Notes under the pieces: generated by a model
Seen by the model: only the letters and a program-made list of their open reading frames with translations
Told to the model about the DNA's origin: nothing
Databases searched by the model: none
Part shown: in pieces, positions 27,843 through 36,358 of the stretch
Layout: the number at the start of each line of letters is the position of its first letter
How positions within the stretch are numbered: position 1 is the first letter of the stretch
Position numbers and translations under genes: made by a program
From: RPQJ01 sp052035645
GTDB taxonomy: Bacteria; Pseudomonadota; Gammaproteobacteria; Steroidobacterales; Steroidobacteraceae
Length of the DNA stretch: 64,000 nt
Direction: 5' to 3'
Assembly (NCBI GenBank): GCA_052035645.1
Contig: JBPOHK010000027.1
Span: 62,001 to 126,000 of the forward strand

Positions 27843-29210
27843 CTAGTCGTCGGCGTGCGCCGACTCGGCGGTGCGGGCGATCTCGCGCGCCTCGATGAAC
27901 TTCAGGACCTGGTAGGTGCCGTAGCCGAGCGCCGCCGAGCCGAGGATGAACAGCAGGTAGGCGGCCGGCCACGGCAGGCCGATCTCGCCGGAAGCCATGG
28001 TGTACTCGGACATGCCGCCGATGCCGGCGAGGATGTTGATCGGCAGGAACACGACGCTGAGGCTGGTCAGCTTCGACACGCGCCGGTTCTGGTTGATGTT
28101 GATGAAGCCGACCGTGGCGTCCATCAGGAAGTTGACCTTGCCGAACAGGAAGGTCGTGTGGCCGTCGAGCGACTCGATGTCGCGCACGATCTCGCGCGCC
28201 TCCTCGTGCTGCCGCTCGGAGAGGAACTTGCCGCGCATCAGGAACGACAGCGCACGGCGCGTGTCGAGCAGGTTGCGGCGGATGAGGCCGTTCACGTCCT
28301 CGGCGCGCGCGATCTCGGCGAGGATCCGCGCGGCATCGTCGTCGGAGACGCGCGGGTTGAGCACGCGCTTGCTGCTGGCCTCGAGCTCGGCGTAGACCTC
28401 CTCGAGCGCGTCGGCGGAATACTCGGCGCCGGCGGCGTAGAGATCGAGCAGCACGTCCTTGCCCTCGGTCACGTAGCCGGGCTGGGTGCGGGCGCGCAGG
28501 CGCTGCAGGCGGAACACCGGCAGCTCGACCTGGCGCACCGAGAACAGGATGTCCCGGTGCAGCACGAAGGCGACGGGGACGCTCTGCGACTGCTCGTCCG
28601 ACTCGAGCAGGAAGTCGGAGTGCAGGTGCACCTCGCCGTTGTCCTCGACGTAGAAGCGCGCGCTCGCCTCGAGGTCGGTGAGGCTGTCGGGGTCCGGCAC
28701 CTCGAGGCCGAAGAACTCGCCGACCCAGTAGCGCACTTCGGCGGACGGGTTCACGAGGTCGACCCAGATGGGCCGGATCTGCTCGAGGTCGGCCTTGCTG
28801 TGCACGGCCACCTGCTCGAGCCGGCCGTCCTTCAGCTCGAAGGCGTTGACGGGCGTCTTCGCCACCGTCGGCACCAGCGCGTTGACGAGCTCCTCGCGGA
28901 CGTCGTCCTCGAGCAGCAGCAGGATCGCGTCGTGGCGATCCCGGGCGATCACCTCCCAGGCCTCGAGGCGATCCTCCGCGGGCAGGGCCTCGAGGATGCG
29001 CGCGGTCTCCTCCGGCTCGAGCCGGTCGAGCAGGCGCGCGAGCTTGCCCTGGTCCTCCTTGTGCGCCACCGCCTCGACCAGCGAGTGCCGCGGCATCTCC
29101 TGCCGGCTCACGAGGTTCTCCACCAGGCGACGACGCGACAGCAGGCGCTGCACTTCCTCGAGGTGCTGCGTCAGCTGGTCGAGTTCGGCCGGGCTGGTTT
29201 CGGGGCTCAT
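27843..29210 (-). CDS. CorA-family divalent metal transporter with N-terminal MgtE-like domain
   Basis: Protein of 455 residues joining an MgtE-N-type superhelical domain (about 45-130; KLARLLDRLEPEETARILEALP) to a CorA-like body (soluble funnel ~140-380, two C-terminal transmembrane helices ~390-440). The pore-loop signature GMN of CorA is replaced by GGMSEYTM (GMS). That may alter ion choice or mark a CorA subgroup. It presumably moves Mg2+ or another divalent ion, with the MgtE-like part as regulatory sensor. It diverges from the FAD/GcvT gene; the CoA-transferase genes follow on its strand. Confidence 0.85.
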   Translation of the reverse strand: MSPETSPAELDQLTQHLEEVQRLLSRRRLVENLVSRQEMPRHSLVEAVAHKEDQGKLARLLDRLEPEETARILEALPAEDRLEAWEVIARDRHDAILLLLEDDVREELVNALVPTVAKTPVNAFELKDGRLEQVAVHSKADLEQIRPIWVDLVNPSAEVRYWVGEFFGLEVPDPDSLTDLEASARFYVEDNGEVHLHSDFLLESDEQSQSVPVAFVLHRDILFSVRQVELPVFRLQRLRARTQPGYVTEGKDVLLDLYAAGAEYSADALEEVYAELEASSKRVLNPRVSDDDAARILAEIARAEDVNGLIRRNLLDTRRALSFLMRGKFLSERQHEEAREIVRDIESLDGHTTFLFGKVNFLMDATVGFININQNRRVSKLTSLSVVFLPINILAGIGGMSEYTMASGEIGLPWPAAYLLFILGSAALGYGTYQVLKFIEAREIARTAESAHADD

Positions 29211-29394
29211 GCAGGGTCCTGGCGGCGACTGTCCCGGACGGCGGGCGGCGAGGCTGCGGCCCGGGTGCGGCTGGCGCGGGAGTCTAACAGAGGCACCTGC
29301 AAAAGAGGCCCCGCAGCAGACGGCGACGCGCCCGGAGTATCCTTGCCGGATCGATGCAGTCCGCCCTCCGGTCTGCCCGCATCAGGACTCGATC

Positions 29395-31857
29395 ATGGCC
29401 AACCCCCCCACCCTGCCGCAGCACGCCCGGGTCGTCGTCGTCGGCGGCGGCATCATCGGCACCTCGACGGCGTATCACCTCGCGTTGCTCGGCTGGACCG
29501 ACATCGTGCTGCTCGAGCGCCACCAGCTCACTTCCGGCACGACGTGGCACGCCGCCGGGCTCATGGTGACCTACGGCTCGACCTCCGAGACCTCCACCGG
29601 CCTGCGCAAGTACACCAAGGATCTCTACGCCCGCCTCGAGGCCGAAACCGGCCAGGCCACCGGCTTCGCGCCCATCGGCTTCATCGAGGTCGCGGCGGAC
29701 CGCGACCGGCTCGAGGAGTTCCGCCGCGTGTCGGCCTTCAACCGCTACTGCGGCGTCGACGTGCAGGAACTCTCCCCGCGCGAGGTGGGCCAGCTGTTCC
29801 CGCTCGCGAAAGTGGACGACATCGCCGGCGGGTTCTACGTGCCGACCGACGGCCGCGTGAACCCGGTCGACGTGACCATGGCGCTCGCCAAGGGCGCGAA
29901 GCTGCGCGGCGTGAAGATCTTCGAAGGCGTGCCGGCGACACAGGTGCTGACGAAGAACGGCCGCGTCGCCGGCGTGCGCACGCCGCTCGGCGACATCCAG
30001 ACCGAATACGTCGTGAACTGTGGTGGCCTGTGGGCACGCGAGTTCGCGGCGCAGAGCGGCGTGCATCTCTCGAACCAGGCGGCCGAGCACTATTACCTGA
30101 TCACCGAGCCGATCAAGGACCTGCCGCAGAACATGCCCGTGCTCGAGGACCCCTCGGCCTACGGCTACTACCGGCAGGAAGGCGCGGGCCTCATGGTCGG
30201 CCTGTTCGAACCCGTGTGCGCCCCCTGGAAGGTCGAGGGCGCGCCCACCGACGAGCCTTACCTTGACCTCGAGCCCGACTGGGAACGCATGGGCCCGTTC
30301 CTCGAGCACGCGATGGCGCGCGTGCCGATCACCTCGCAAGTGGGCATGAAGAAGTTCTTCTGCGGCCCGGAGAGCTTCACGCCGGACCTGCTGCCCATCG
30401 TCGGCGAGGCGCCGGACCTGCGCGGCTACTTCGTCGCGGCGGGGCTCAACTCGATCGGCATCCTCACCGGCGGCGGCCTCGGCCGCGTGATGGCGCACTG
30501 GATCATGAACGGCCTGCCGGACGTGGACGTGACGGCGATGAACGTCAATCGCGTGCTGCCGTACCAGTCGAACCCGGCGTACCGGCGCGCGCGCACCGTC
30601 GAGTCGCTCGGCATGGTCTACAAGTGCCACTACCCGTTCAAGTCGCTCGAGACGGCGCGCGGCGCGCGGCGCTCGCCCTTCCACGAGCGGCTCGCGGCGC
30701 AAGGCGCGTACTTCGTCGAGACGAGCGGCTGGGAATCGCCGGGCTGGTACGCGGGCGAGGGACGGACGCCCGACCCGGGCGAGCTCACCTGGGGCCGGCC
30801 GAAGTGGTGGCCGCACTGGGAACGGGAGCACCGCGCGGCGCGCGAGGGCGTGGTCGTCATGGACATGTCCTTCATGGGCAAGTTCCTGGTGCAGGGCCGC
30901 GACGCCGGCAAGTGCCTGAACCGCATCTCGGCGAACGACGTCGACGGCGCGAGCGGTGCGATCACCTACACGCAGTGGCTGAACCAGGACGGCCGGCTCG
31001 AGGCCGACCTCACGGTGACCAAGCTGGCGGACGACCGTTTCTTCGTCGTGGTGACCGACACGATGGTGCGGCACGCCGAGGCCTGGATGAGGCGCCACAT
31101 CCCCGCGGACGCGCACGCGTTCGTCACCGACGTGACCTCGGGCTGGGCGCAGCTGAACGTGCAGGGCCCGCGCTCGCGCGAGCTGCTGCAGTCGATCACC
31201 AGCGTCGACCTTTCGAACGCGGCCTACCCGTTCCGCGCCGCGCGCGAGATCGACATCGGCTATGCGCGCGTGCTGTGCACGCGCATCACCTACCTCGGCG
31301 AGCTCGGCTACGAGCTGTTCATCCCCGCCGAGCAGGCCGTGCACGTGTACGACCAGGTGGTCGCGGCCGGGAAGAAATTCGGACTCGTGCACGCGGGGCT
31401 GCGCGCGCTCGGCAGCCTGCGCCTCGAGAAGGGCTACCGCGACTACGGCCACGACCTCGACAACACCGACGACCCGTACGAGACGGGCCTCGGCTTCGCG
31501 GTCGACCTGAAGAAGCCCGACGGCTTCATCGGCAGGGATGCGGTGCTGACGCGCAAGGCGCGCGGCCCGCTGCAGCGGCGCCTCGTGTCGCTGCGCGTCG
31601 ACGACCCGGCACCGCTGATGTTCCACGCCGAGGTCGTGTGGCGCGACGGCCGTCCGGTCGGCTACGTGCGCGCGGCGTCCTACGGCCACACCGTGGGCGG
31701 CGCGGTCGGGCTGGCGTTCCTCGAGCCGAAGCAGGCGGTCGACGAGGCGTTCCTCGGCAGCGGCACGTGGGAGGTCGAGATCAACGGGAAGAAGTACCCG
31801 TGCACGGTCAGCGCGCGGCCGCTGTACGACCCGAAGGGTGAGCGTATAAAGATGTAA
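29395..31857 (+). CDS. FAD-dependent oxidoreductase/GcvT fusion (dimethylglycine/sarcosine dehydrogenase family)
   Basis: Flavoprotein of 820 residues. An N-terminal DAO-type FAD domain (Rossmann motif VVVGGGIIGTSTAYHL at about 14-29, HAAGLMV flavin-attachment region) is joined to a C-terminal folate-binding GcvT/YgfZ domain (about 430-820; GYARVLCTRITYLGELGYEL). Members oxidise N-methylated amino acids such as dimethylglycine or sarcosine and pass the one-carbon unit to tetrahydrofolate. The exact substrate is not certain. The ATG at 29395 follows AGGAC. The gene stands alone between divergent corA and a downstream lipoprotein gene. Confidence 0.9.
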   Translation: MANPPTLPQHARVVVVGGGIIGTSTAYHLALLGWTDIVLLERHQLTSGTTWHAAGLMVTYGSTSETSTGLRKYTKDLYARLEAETGQATGFAPIGFIEVAADRDRLEEFRRVSAFNRYCGVDVQELSPREVGQLFPLAKVDDIAGGFYVPTDGRVNPVDVTMALAKGAKLRGVKIFEGVPATQVLTKNGRVAGVRTPLGDIQTEYVVNCGGLWAREFAAQSGVHLSNQAAEHYYLITEPIKDLPQNMPVLEDPSAYGYYRQEGAGLMVGLFEPVCAPWKVEGAPTDEPYLDLEPDWERMGPFLEHAMARVPITSQVGMKKFFCGPESFTPDLLPIVGEAPDLRGYFVAAGLNSIGILTGGGLGRVMAHWIMNGLPDVDVTAMNVNRVLPYQSNPAYRRARTVESLGMVYKCHYPFKSLETARGARRSPFHERLAAQGAYFVETSGWESPGWYAGEGRTPDPGELTWGRPKWWPHWEREHRAAREGVVVMDMSFMGKFLVQGRDAGKCLNRISANDVDGASGAITYTQWLNQDGRLEADLTVTKLADDRFFVVVTDTMVRHAEAWMRRHIPADAHAFVTDVTSGWAQLNVQGPRSRELLQSITSVDLSNAAYPFRAAREIDIGYARVLCTRITYLGELGYELFIPAEQAVHVYDQVVAAGKKFGLVHAGLRALGSLRLEKGYRDYGHDLDNTDDPYETGLGFAVDLKKPDGFIGRDAVLTRKARGPLQRRLVSLRVDDPAPLMFHAEVVWRDGRPVGYVRAASYGHTVGGAVGLAFLEPKQAVDEAFLGSGTWEVEINGKKYPCTVSARPLYDPKGERIKM

Positions 31858-31957
31858 CGGCCCGACGGCGGTCAACCGGCGGGCGGCGGGAACGTTCCTG
31901 GTTGTGGGACGGTCTGATCCGGTGGCGGTGCGCCGCCCGCAAGTGCAGGACAACCTC

Positions 31958-32695
31958 ATGATCCGCAGGGCTTTTCTGTCCGTCGCGTCGCTCGTGGCCC
32001 TGGCCTCGGCGGGCGGCTGCGCCGTCGACCAGGGCTATCGCCTGCCGCCGCTGTCGAACCCGCGCGCCGGCTCGGTGCCCTACGCGCCCTACCCGCAGAT
32101 GTATTACGGCGCCGGCAGCGCCTCGGTGTTCCATTACGGCTACCCGGGCTACTACCTCTACCCGCGCTACGACGCCTTCGGCTGGTACGGCCCGTACTCG
32201 TCCTTCGGCGGCGCGTACCCCTACGGCTATTACGCCCCGTACCCGTACTACGGGTACTCGCCCTGTATCGATCGCGACCGCGACGGGCGCTGCGACCGGC
32301 GTCCGCGCCACCCCGGCGACGACGGACATCCGCCCGGCGGCGGCAGCACCAGCGGCGGTGGTCACGGTGGCGGCCATGGCAGCGGCCACGATCATCCGCG
32401 GGGCGACGACCGCCCGCGTGATCGCGACGGCGAGGATCGTCCGCGACACTCCGGCGGCGGCGTCGAGCCGTGGCCGGTGATCAATCCGGCCTGGGCCCAG
32501 CCGCAGCCGTCGAAGCCCCCGAAGGCGCCGCGGGTGCAGCCTGCGTGGCAGGAGCCGAAGCAGCCGCGGCCGCAGCAGACGACGCAGCCGTCGGCGCCAC
32601 GGGTGCAGCAGCCCGATCCGGCGCCGCGCGCGCCCGGGGGGCTGGACCCGGCGCGGGCGCCGAAGCCGCGCGACGACTATTCGAAGAAGCAGTGA
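31958..32695 (+). CDS. Low-complexity Tyr/Pro/Gly- and His-rich lipoprotein
   Basis: Predicted lipoprotein of 245 residues (lipobox ASAGGC, Cys about 21). The mature part is low-complexity. A Tyr/Pro/Gly-rich stretch (about 30-104) is followed by CIDRDRDGRCDRR, which looks like a calcium-binding thrombospondin-type-3 repeat. Then come a Gly/His-rich segment, a Arg/Asp-rich segment and a Pro/Gln-rich tail. No enzyme domain is recognisable; an envelope-associated, metal-binding or structural role is a guess. The ATG at 31958 follows AGGAC and opens the signal sequence. Its 3' end overlaps the convergent small gene by 19 bases. Confidence 0.75.
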   Translation: MIRRAFLSVASLVALASAGGCAVDQGYRLPPLSNPRAGSVPYAPYPQMYYGAGSASVFHYGYPGYYLYPRYDAFGWYGPYSSFGGAYPYGYYAPYPYYGYSPCIDRDRDGRCDRRPRHPGDDGHPPGGGSTSGGGHGGGHGSGHDHPRGDDRPRDRDGEDRPRHSGGGVEPWPVINPAWAQPQPSKPPKAPRVQPAWQEPKQPRPQQTTQPSAPRVQQPDPAPRAPGGLDPARAPKPRDDYSKKQ

Positions 32696-32979
32696 CCGTC
32701 AGCGCCTGCCACGGCGACGTCGAACGCTTCGATTTCCGACAGCTTGCGGCCATCGACGGTGTCGTGGCGCACTTCGGACCAGCGCACGTAGTGGTCCGTG
32801 CGAAGTTCGAGCAGGCGGTGGCTGAACTTCGCCGGCACGTCGTCGTCGAGGGCGACGATCCACTCCTGCTGCGGGCGTGGGTTCGCGACCGTGAGCGCCT
32901 CCGAGCGAACGCAGGCCCAGGTCGTGCGGCACGCGTGGAGCGGCTCGGTCGGCGGCCGCTGCGCCGCCCAGTCGTGCAT
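32677..32979 (-). CDS. Small protein of unknown function, third gene of the protease-nuclease cassette
   Basis: Open frame of 100 residues (MHDWAAQRPPTEPLHACRTT... to GADGHCFFE), 22 bases after the SGNH hydrolase stop on the same strand. Start is the ATG at 32979; an in-frame TTG at 32985 is also possible and neither has a clear Shine-Dalgarno, so translation may be coupled. The residue mix looks like a folded protein (WIVALDDDVPAKFSHRLLELRTDHYVRW). Its last 19 bases overlap the convergent lipoprotein gene. I do not recognise a family. It could be an immunity, adaptor or regulatory partner of the upstream genes, or a spurious frame. Confidence 0.5.
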   Translation of the reverse strand: MHDWAAQRPPTEPLHACRTTWACVRSEALTVANPRPQQEWIVALDDDVPAKFSHRLLELRTDHYVRWSEVRHDTVDGRKLSEIEAFDVAVAGADGHCFFE

Positions 32980-33001
32980 GGGCAATGGTCGGCCCGAGCC
33001 G

Positions 33002-33865
33002 TCAGACCCGCCGCAGCACCTGCTCGATCTTCGTCGCCACGGCCTTGTAGCCCGCTTCGGTCGGGTGCAGCTCGTTCCCCCATTGCGAGTCCTTCAGCGT
33101 GCCTCGCAGGTCGACGTGGTAGATCCCGGACCCGGGTGTCGCGATCTTCTTCAGCATCTCGTTGAAGGCATCGATCAGCTGCCGGACGATCTCGCGACGG
33201 ACGGCCACGTCGGCCGACCGGTCGTAGCCCTTGCGCGACAGGCTGGGGTCGAGCCAGGGGCCGGGCAGCGGGCCCAGCCCGCCCGCCCAGCCGCGCCCGT
33301 CCGGGATGGCGTAGTCGTAGCCGTGCACGACGACCGGCAGCTCGCCGAGCCCGAGCTGCCTCGCCTTCCAGCGAACGAGTGCGACGAGGTCGAGGTAGGC
33401 CTGGCGGAAGACCTCGTCGACGAGCCCCTCGAGGATCTTGCGATTGATGCGCGGCAGGCCCGCGTGCATGTCGACGGCCTTCTTGTTGTAGAGCATCACG
33501 AACAGTTCCTGCCCCGCGATGTCGTTTCCGCCGCCGGAGAACAGGAACACGCGCGGCCGGTGCTTCTCGAGCAACTGGTAGGTATCGACCATGTCGCGGC
33601 CGTACACCATGTCGTTGAGCAGCGCTCCGGCCTTGGCGCGGTCCTCGATGTCGTACACGACGCCGTCCCACGACCGGCGGCGCAGCTGCGCCAGGACGTC
33701 GTAGGCCGGGAAGTAGCTGAACCAGGAATCGCCCTCGGCGACGACCTTCACGCGGCGGTCGGCCTCGAGGCCGGTGGCCTTGCGCCGCGTGACGTACGCG
33801 GACGCTCGCTCGGATTCGAATCCCTGCGCGAGGCGCAGCTGTCCCTTGGTCAGTCGTGTGGCCAT
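33002..33865 (-). CDS. SGNH/GDSL hydrolase next to protease-nuclease gene
   Basis: SGNH-fold esterase/lipase-like protein of 287 residues with no signal peptide, hence cytoplasmic. Block I is EGDSWFSY (Ser47), the Gly/Asn block is SGGGNDI (~110-115) and the final block is GNELHPTEAGY (His267). The usual Asp three residues before the His is Asn264, which may be a subgroup feature or weaken catalysis. The ATG at 33865 has a strong AAGGAG. It lies 32 bases after the protease-nuclease gene, so the two form an operon. In that setting an esterase acting on lipid or nucleotide-linked esters could be a second effector; this is inference. Confidence 0.85.
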   Translation of the reverse strand: MATRLTKGQLRLAQGFESERASAYVTRRKATGLEADRRVKVVAEGDSWFSYFPAYDVLAQLRRRSWDGVVYDIEDRAKAGALLNDMVYGRDMVDTYQLLEKHRPRVFLFSGGGNDIAGQELFVMLYNKKAVDMHAGLPRINRKILEGLVDEVFRQAYLDLVALVRWKARQLGLGELPVVVHGYDYAIPDGRGWAGGLGPLPGPWLDPSLSRKGYDRSADVAVRREIVRQLIDAFNEMLKKIATPGSGIYHVDLRGTLKDSQWGNELHPTEAGYKAVATKIEQVLRRV

Positions 33866-33897
33866 CGTCTCTCCTTCCGCCTTGCGGGTTCGCGGTC

Positions 33898-36120
33898 TCA
33901 GCGCAGGACGACCGACTCGAGCCCGGTGACCCGCTTGCGCCCCGAGCCGCGCAACGCCTCGTGCGCGCCGTCCTTCAGCACGTCGGCCGCGCGTACGCTC
34001 GCCGCAAACGTCACGCCGGTCTTCGCGGTGATCTCCGCGAGCGGCACCTGGTAGATCTCGTAGGCAGTCATGTCCATCTTCTCGTAACCCAGCGTCTGCA
34101 CCTGCTCCGTCTGGTCGAACACGAAGCCGTAGGCGTGCCGCGTCGTCTTGCTGCCCTGCCTCGCCGTGCACAGCACGACCTTCCAGTATTGCATCGGCAC
34201 CTGGATCGGCTCCTGGCCCGGGTAACCGTGCGACGGGTCGTCGTCGTTCAGCACGGGCCCGCCGAACACCACCATCCGGCCGTCGAGCGCCTTCACCTGC
34301 TTCTCGATGTGCATCTCGAACTCGCCCCACAGGCCGTCGAGCTGGCTCTGGTTGAACGACTCGTGCTGCGGCGTGCAGTTCGTGTAGTGGTAGGTGTCGC
34401 TGTTGCCGAACTCGGCCTCCTTCGCCGTGGCGCCCCAGCTGCCGTCCTCGCGCCGGACGATGTGGCCGCGATCGATCTTGCGCGCCGGCGCGTAGAAGTC
34501 GTTGTCGTCGACCTGCAGGCCCGGCGCCTCGAGCGCCACGCGCGGGTCCAGGCGCCAGTTCTCGCCGCCGTACTCCTTGCGCGTCTTCGTCAGCCGACGC
34601 GCGGCGTCGCTGTAGTCGACGTTGCTCGCCGCCCAGACCAGCATGCGGCGGGCGCGGCTCATGGTCAGCGAATAGTGGTAGTACGGGATCACCCACGGCT
34701 TGCCGCCCTTCCTGAGCACCTCGAGCGCGGCGGCACGCGCCGCCTCGAGTCCCGGCGCCGGCACGACCCAGCCCTTCAGGAAGCGCGACTTGTAGCCCTT
34801 GCGCGCGCGCGACCCGTAGTTCTCGTCGAAGCGCAGCGACTTCTCGCGCAGGCCGCCGCCTGCGGCGCCGCCGCGCACGACATCCGCACCGGCCGCGCCC
34901 GCGTTCGCGGTCGCGACGATGCTCGCCGCGCCGACGTGGACCGTCACCGGGCCGCTCACCTGGACCTGGATCGACGGCAGCGGCATCGCGGACGGCACGG
35001 ACGGCGCGTCCTCGGGACCCTGCGGCGCGCCCGTCGCCGCGACTGCCACGGAGGTCTCCACCCAGGCGACGGGATCGTCGGTGGTCGCGAGCATCGCCGC
35101 GAGCTGGCGCGCCTGCGGGGAGTCGCCGAGCGGCTGCCTGCGCAGGGACTCCACGATGGCGCTGGTGCGAATGCCCTCGTTCGCGATCCAGTCCACGTCC
35201 TCGTCCGCGACTTCGGCGTCCACCGGCACGCGCCGGCCGTCGCGCAGCACCATGCGGTCGCCGTCCATGCGCGGCACGCCCGAGTGATGCAGGCCGATGA
35301 CCTCCCAGTGGCGATTGAAGACCGGCGAGCCGCTCGACCCCTCGAGGGTGTCGGTCTCGTAGAGCAGGAAGCCGTCGTCGCGCAGGTCCAGCAGGCGGTT
35401 GTTCACCGTCGCGTACTGCTTCGGCCGGCCGTCCGGGTGCTGGATGATGTTGACCGGGTCGCCCTTGAGGATCTTGCCCTTGGCCGCGATGAGCGGCAGG
35501 AACTGGAACTGCTTCAGCTCGGCGCGGGTCGTCGAGACCGGCTTCACCGCCACCATGGCGTAGTCGAGCTCGCGGTCGTTGAGGAAGAAGCGCTTGCGGT
35601 CGAGTTCGAAGATCAGCCCGGTGCGGATGCCGTCCTCGACGCGCTCGTACAGGAACTGCGCGCCGACGCCGTCGGCCTCGTCGGGCGTGCGAAAGACGTG
35701 CCAGTTCGTGAGCAGCAGGTCGTGGTGGACGAGGAAGCCCGTCGCGAAGCCGGCGGGTTCCACTCCGGGACCGCCGAGCAGCACGATCCGCGCCACCGGG
35801 CGACCCGCCGCCTGCGCCTGCTCGCTCGGGGGAAGGTCGCTGAAGTCGAGCGTCGTGCCGATCTTGCGCTCCACCGCGACGCGCGCGCCGCGGTAGGCGG
35901 TGCTGAACAGCAGCTCGCGGCTCTTCTCGCGTCGCGCGAACCGGGTGACCTGCTCCGCCGTCGGAGCGGCGACCCTCGGTGCCGGGCAGGTGCCGTCGCG
36001 GTTCGGGATGCCGACGGTCGGCTGCTCGCGCGGTCGCTGGAACCCCAGCCATCGCTCCAGCGCGCGGCGTCGCAGGCCACGGCGTTCGGACAGGACTCGC
36101 TGCAGGCGGTCGTCGGCCAT
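33898..36120 (-). CDS. Trypsin-like protease fused to DNA/RNA non-specific endonuclease
   Basis: Two-enzyme protein of 740 residues, no signal peptide. Residues ~110-285 form a chymotrypsin-fold serine protease: His141 in LLLTNWHVF, Asp186 in ELDYAMV and Ser263 in EGSSGSPVF. A linker with a small beta-rich segment (about 330-430) leads to a NUC1/EndoG-type beta-beta-alpha-metal nuclease (~470-700), with the DRGH motif at 550-553 (His553) and the metal-binding Asn region NCTPQHESFNQ (581-591). The N-terminal ~60 residues are Arg-rich. The ATG at 36120 has GGAGG six bases upstream. Both enzymes look catalytically intact. A cytoplasmic protease-nuclease must be held inactive; autocleavage of the linker could release the nuclease. 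Conflict or defence function is inferred. Confidence 0.9.
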   Translation of the reverse strand: MADDRLQRVLSERRGLRRRALERWLGFQRPREQPTVGIPNRDGTCPAPRVAAPTAEQVTRFARREKSRELLFSTAYRGARVAVERKIGTTLDFSDLPPSEQAQAAGRPVARIVLLGGPGVEPAGFATGFLVHHDLLLTNWHVFRTPDEADGVGAQFLYERVEDGIRTGLIFELDRKRFFLNDRELDYAMVAVKPVSTTRAELKQFQFLPLIAAKGKILKGDPVNIIQHPDGRPKQYATVNNRLLDLRDDGFLLYETDTLEGSSGSPVFNRHWEVIGLHHSGVPRMDGDRMVLRDGRRVPVDAEVADEDVDWIANEGIRTSAIVESLRRQPLGDSPQARQLAAMLATTDDPVAWVETSVAVAATGAPQGPEDAPSVPSAMPLPSIQVQVSGPVTVHVGAASIVATANAGAAGADVVRGGAAGGGLREKSLRFDENYGSRARKGYKSRFLKGWVVPAPGLEAARAAALEVLRKGGKPWVIPYYHYSLTMSRARRMLVWAASNVDYSDAARRLTKTRKEYGGENWRLDPRVALEAPGLQVDDNDFYAPARKIDRGHIVRREDGSWGATAKEAEFGNSDTYHYTNCTPQHESFNQSQLDGLWGEFEMHIEKQVKALDGRMVVFGGPVLNDDDPSHGYPGQEPIQVPMQYWKVVLCTARQGSKTTRHAYGFVFDQTEQVQTLGYEKMDMTAYEIYQVPLAEITAKTGVTFAASVRAADVLKDGAHEALRGSGRKRVTGLESVVLR

Positions 36121-36210
36121 GTTCCCTCCGGATCCGTGAGGCATCGATGACCCGAGTCGATTCGGTCGCCACGTCCGGGCGACGCCTCAACATACCTTCG
36201 ACCTCGTGAC

Positions 36211-36280
36211 GGTCAAGTTGCAGCGCAGTAGTCGAGCGACGCCGCTCAGTGCGCGGCGCTTGCTGCGTCGCAGCTTGACC
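36211..36280. repeat. Long imperfect inverted repeat upstream of the protease-nuclease gene
   Basis: 18-base arms GGTCAAGTTGCAGCGCAG (36211-36228) and the inverse CTGCGTCGCAGCTTGACC (36263-36280) match at 15 of 18 positions. An inner GCCGC/GCGGC stem sits in the 34-base spacer. It is in the 238-base gap between two divergent genes and could be an operator, a structured leader or a small mobile repeat. Confidence 0.5.
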
Positions 36281-36358
36281 CTGCGCGGGCTCGGCCGCAT
36301 AAGCACGCAAACGACGACGTTCCCGAGGCCGACGAGCCTCGGCGCAGGGAGCCGCGCC

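Noticed and set aside
31866..31880. GACGGCGGTCAACC near 31.87 kb as a further TetR site
   Set aside because: Only the GGTCAA half matches; the other half does not fit and no promoter boxes align with it.
36185..36290. Integron attC-like site at the dyad upstream of the protease-nuclease gene
   Set aside because: The terminal RYYYAAC and GTTRRRY boxes are not present in the required places, and no integrase or cassette array is seen.
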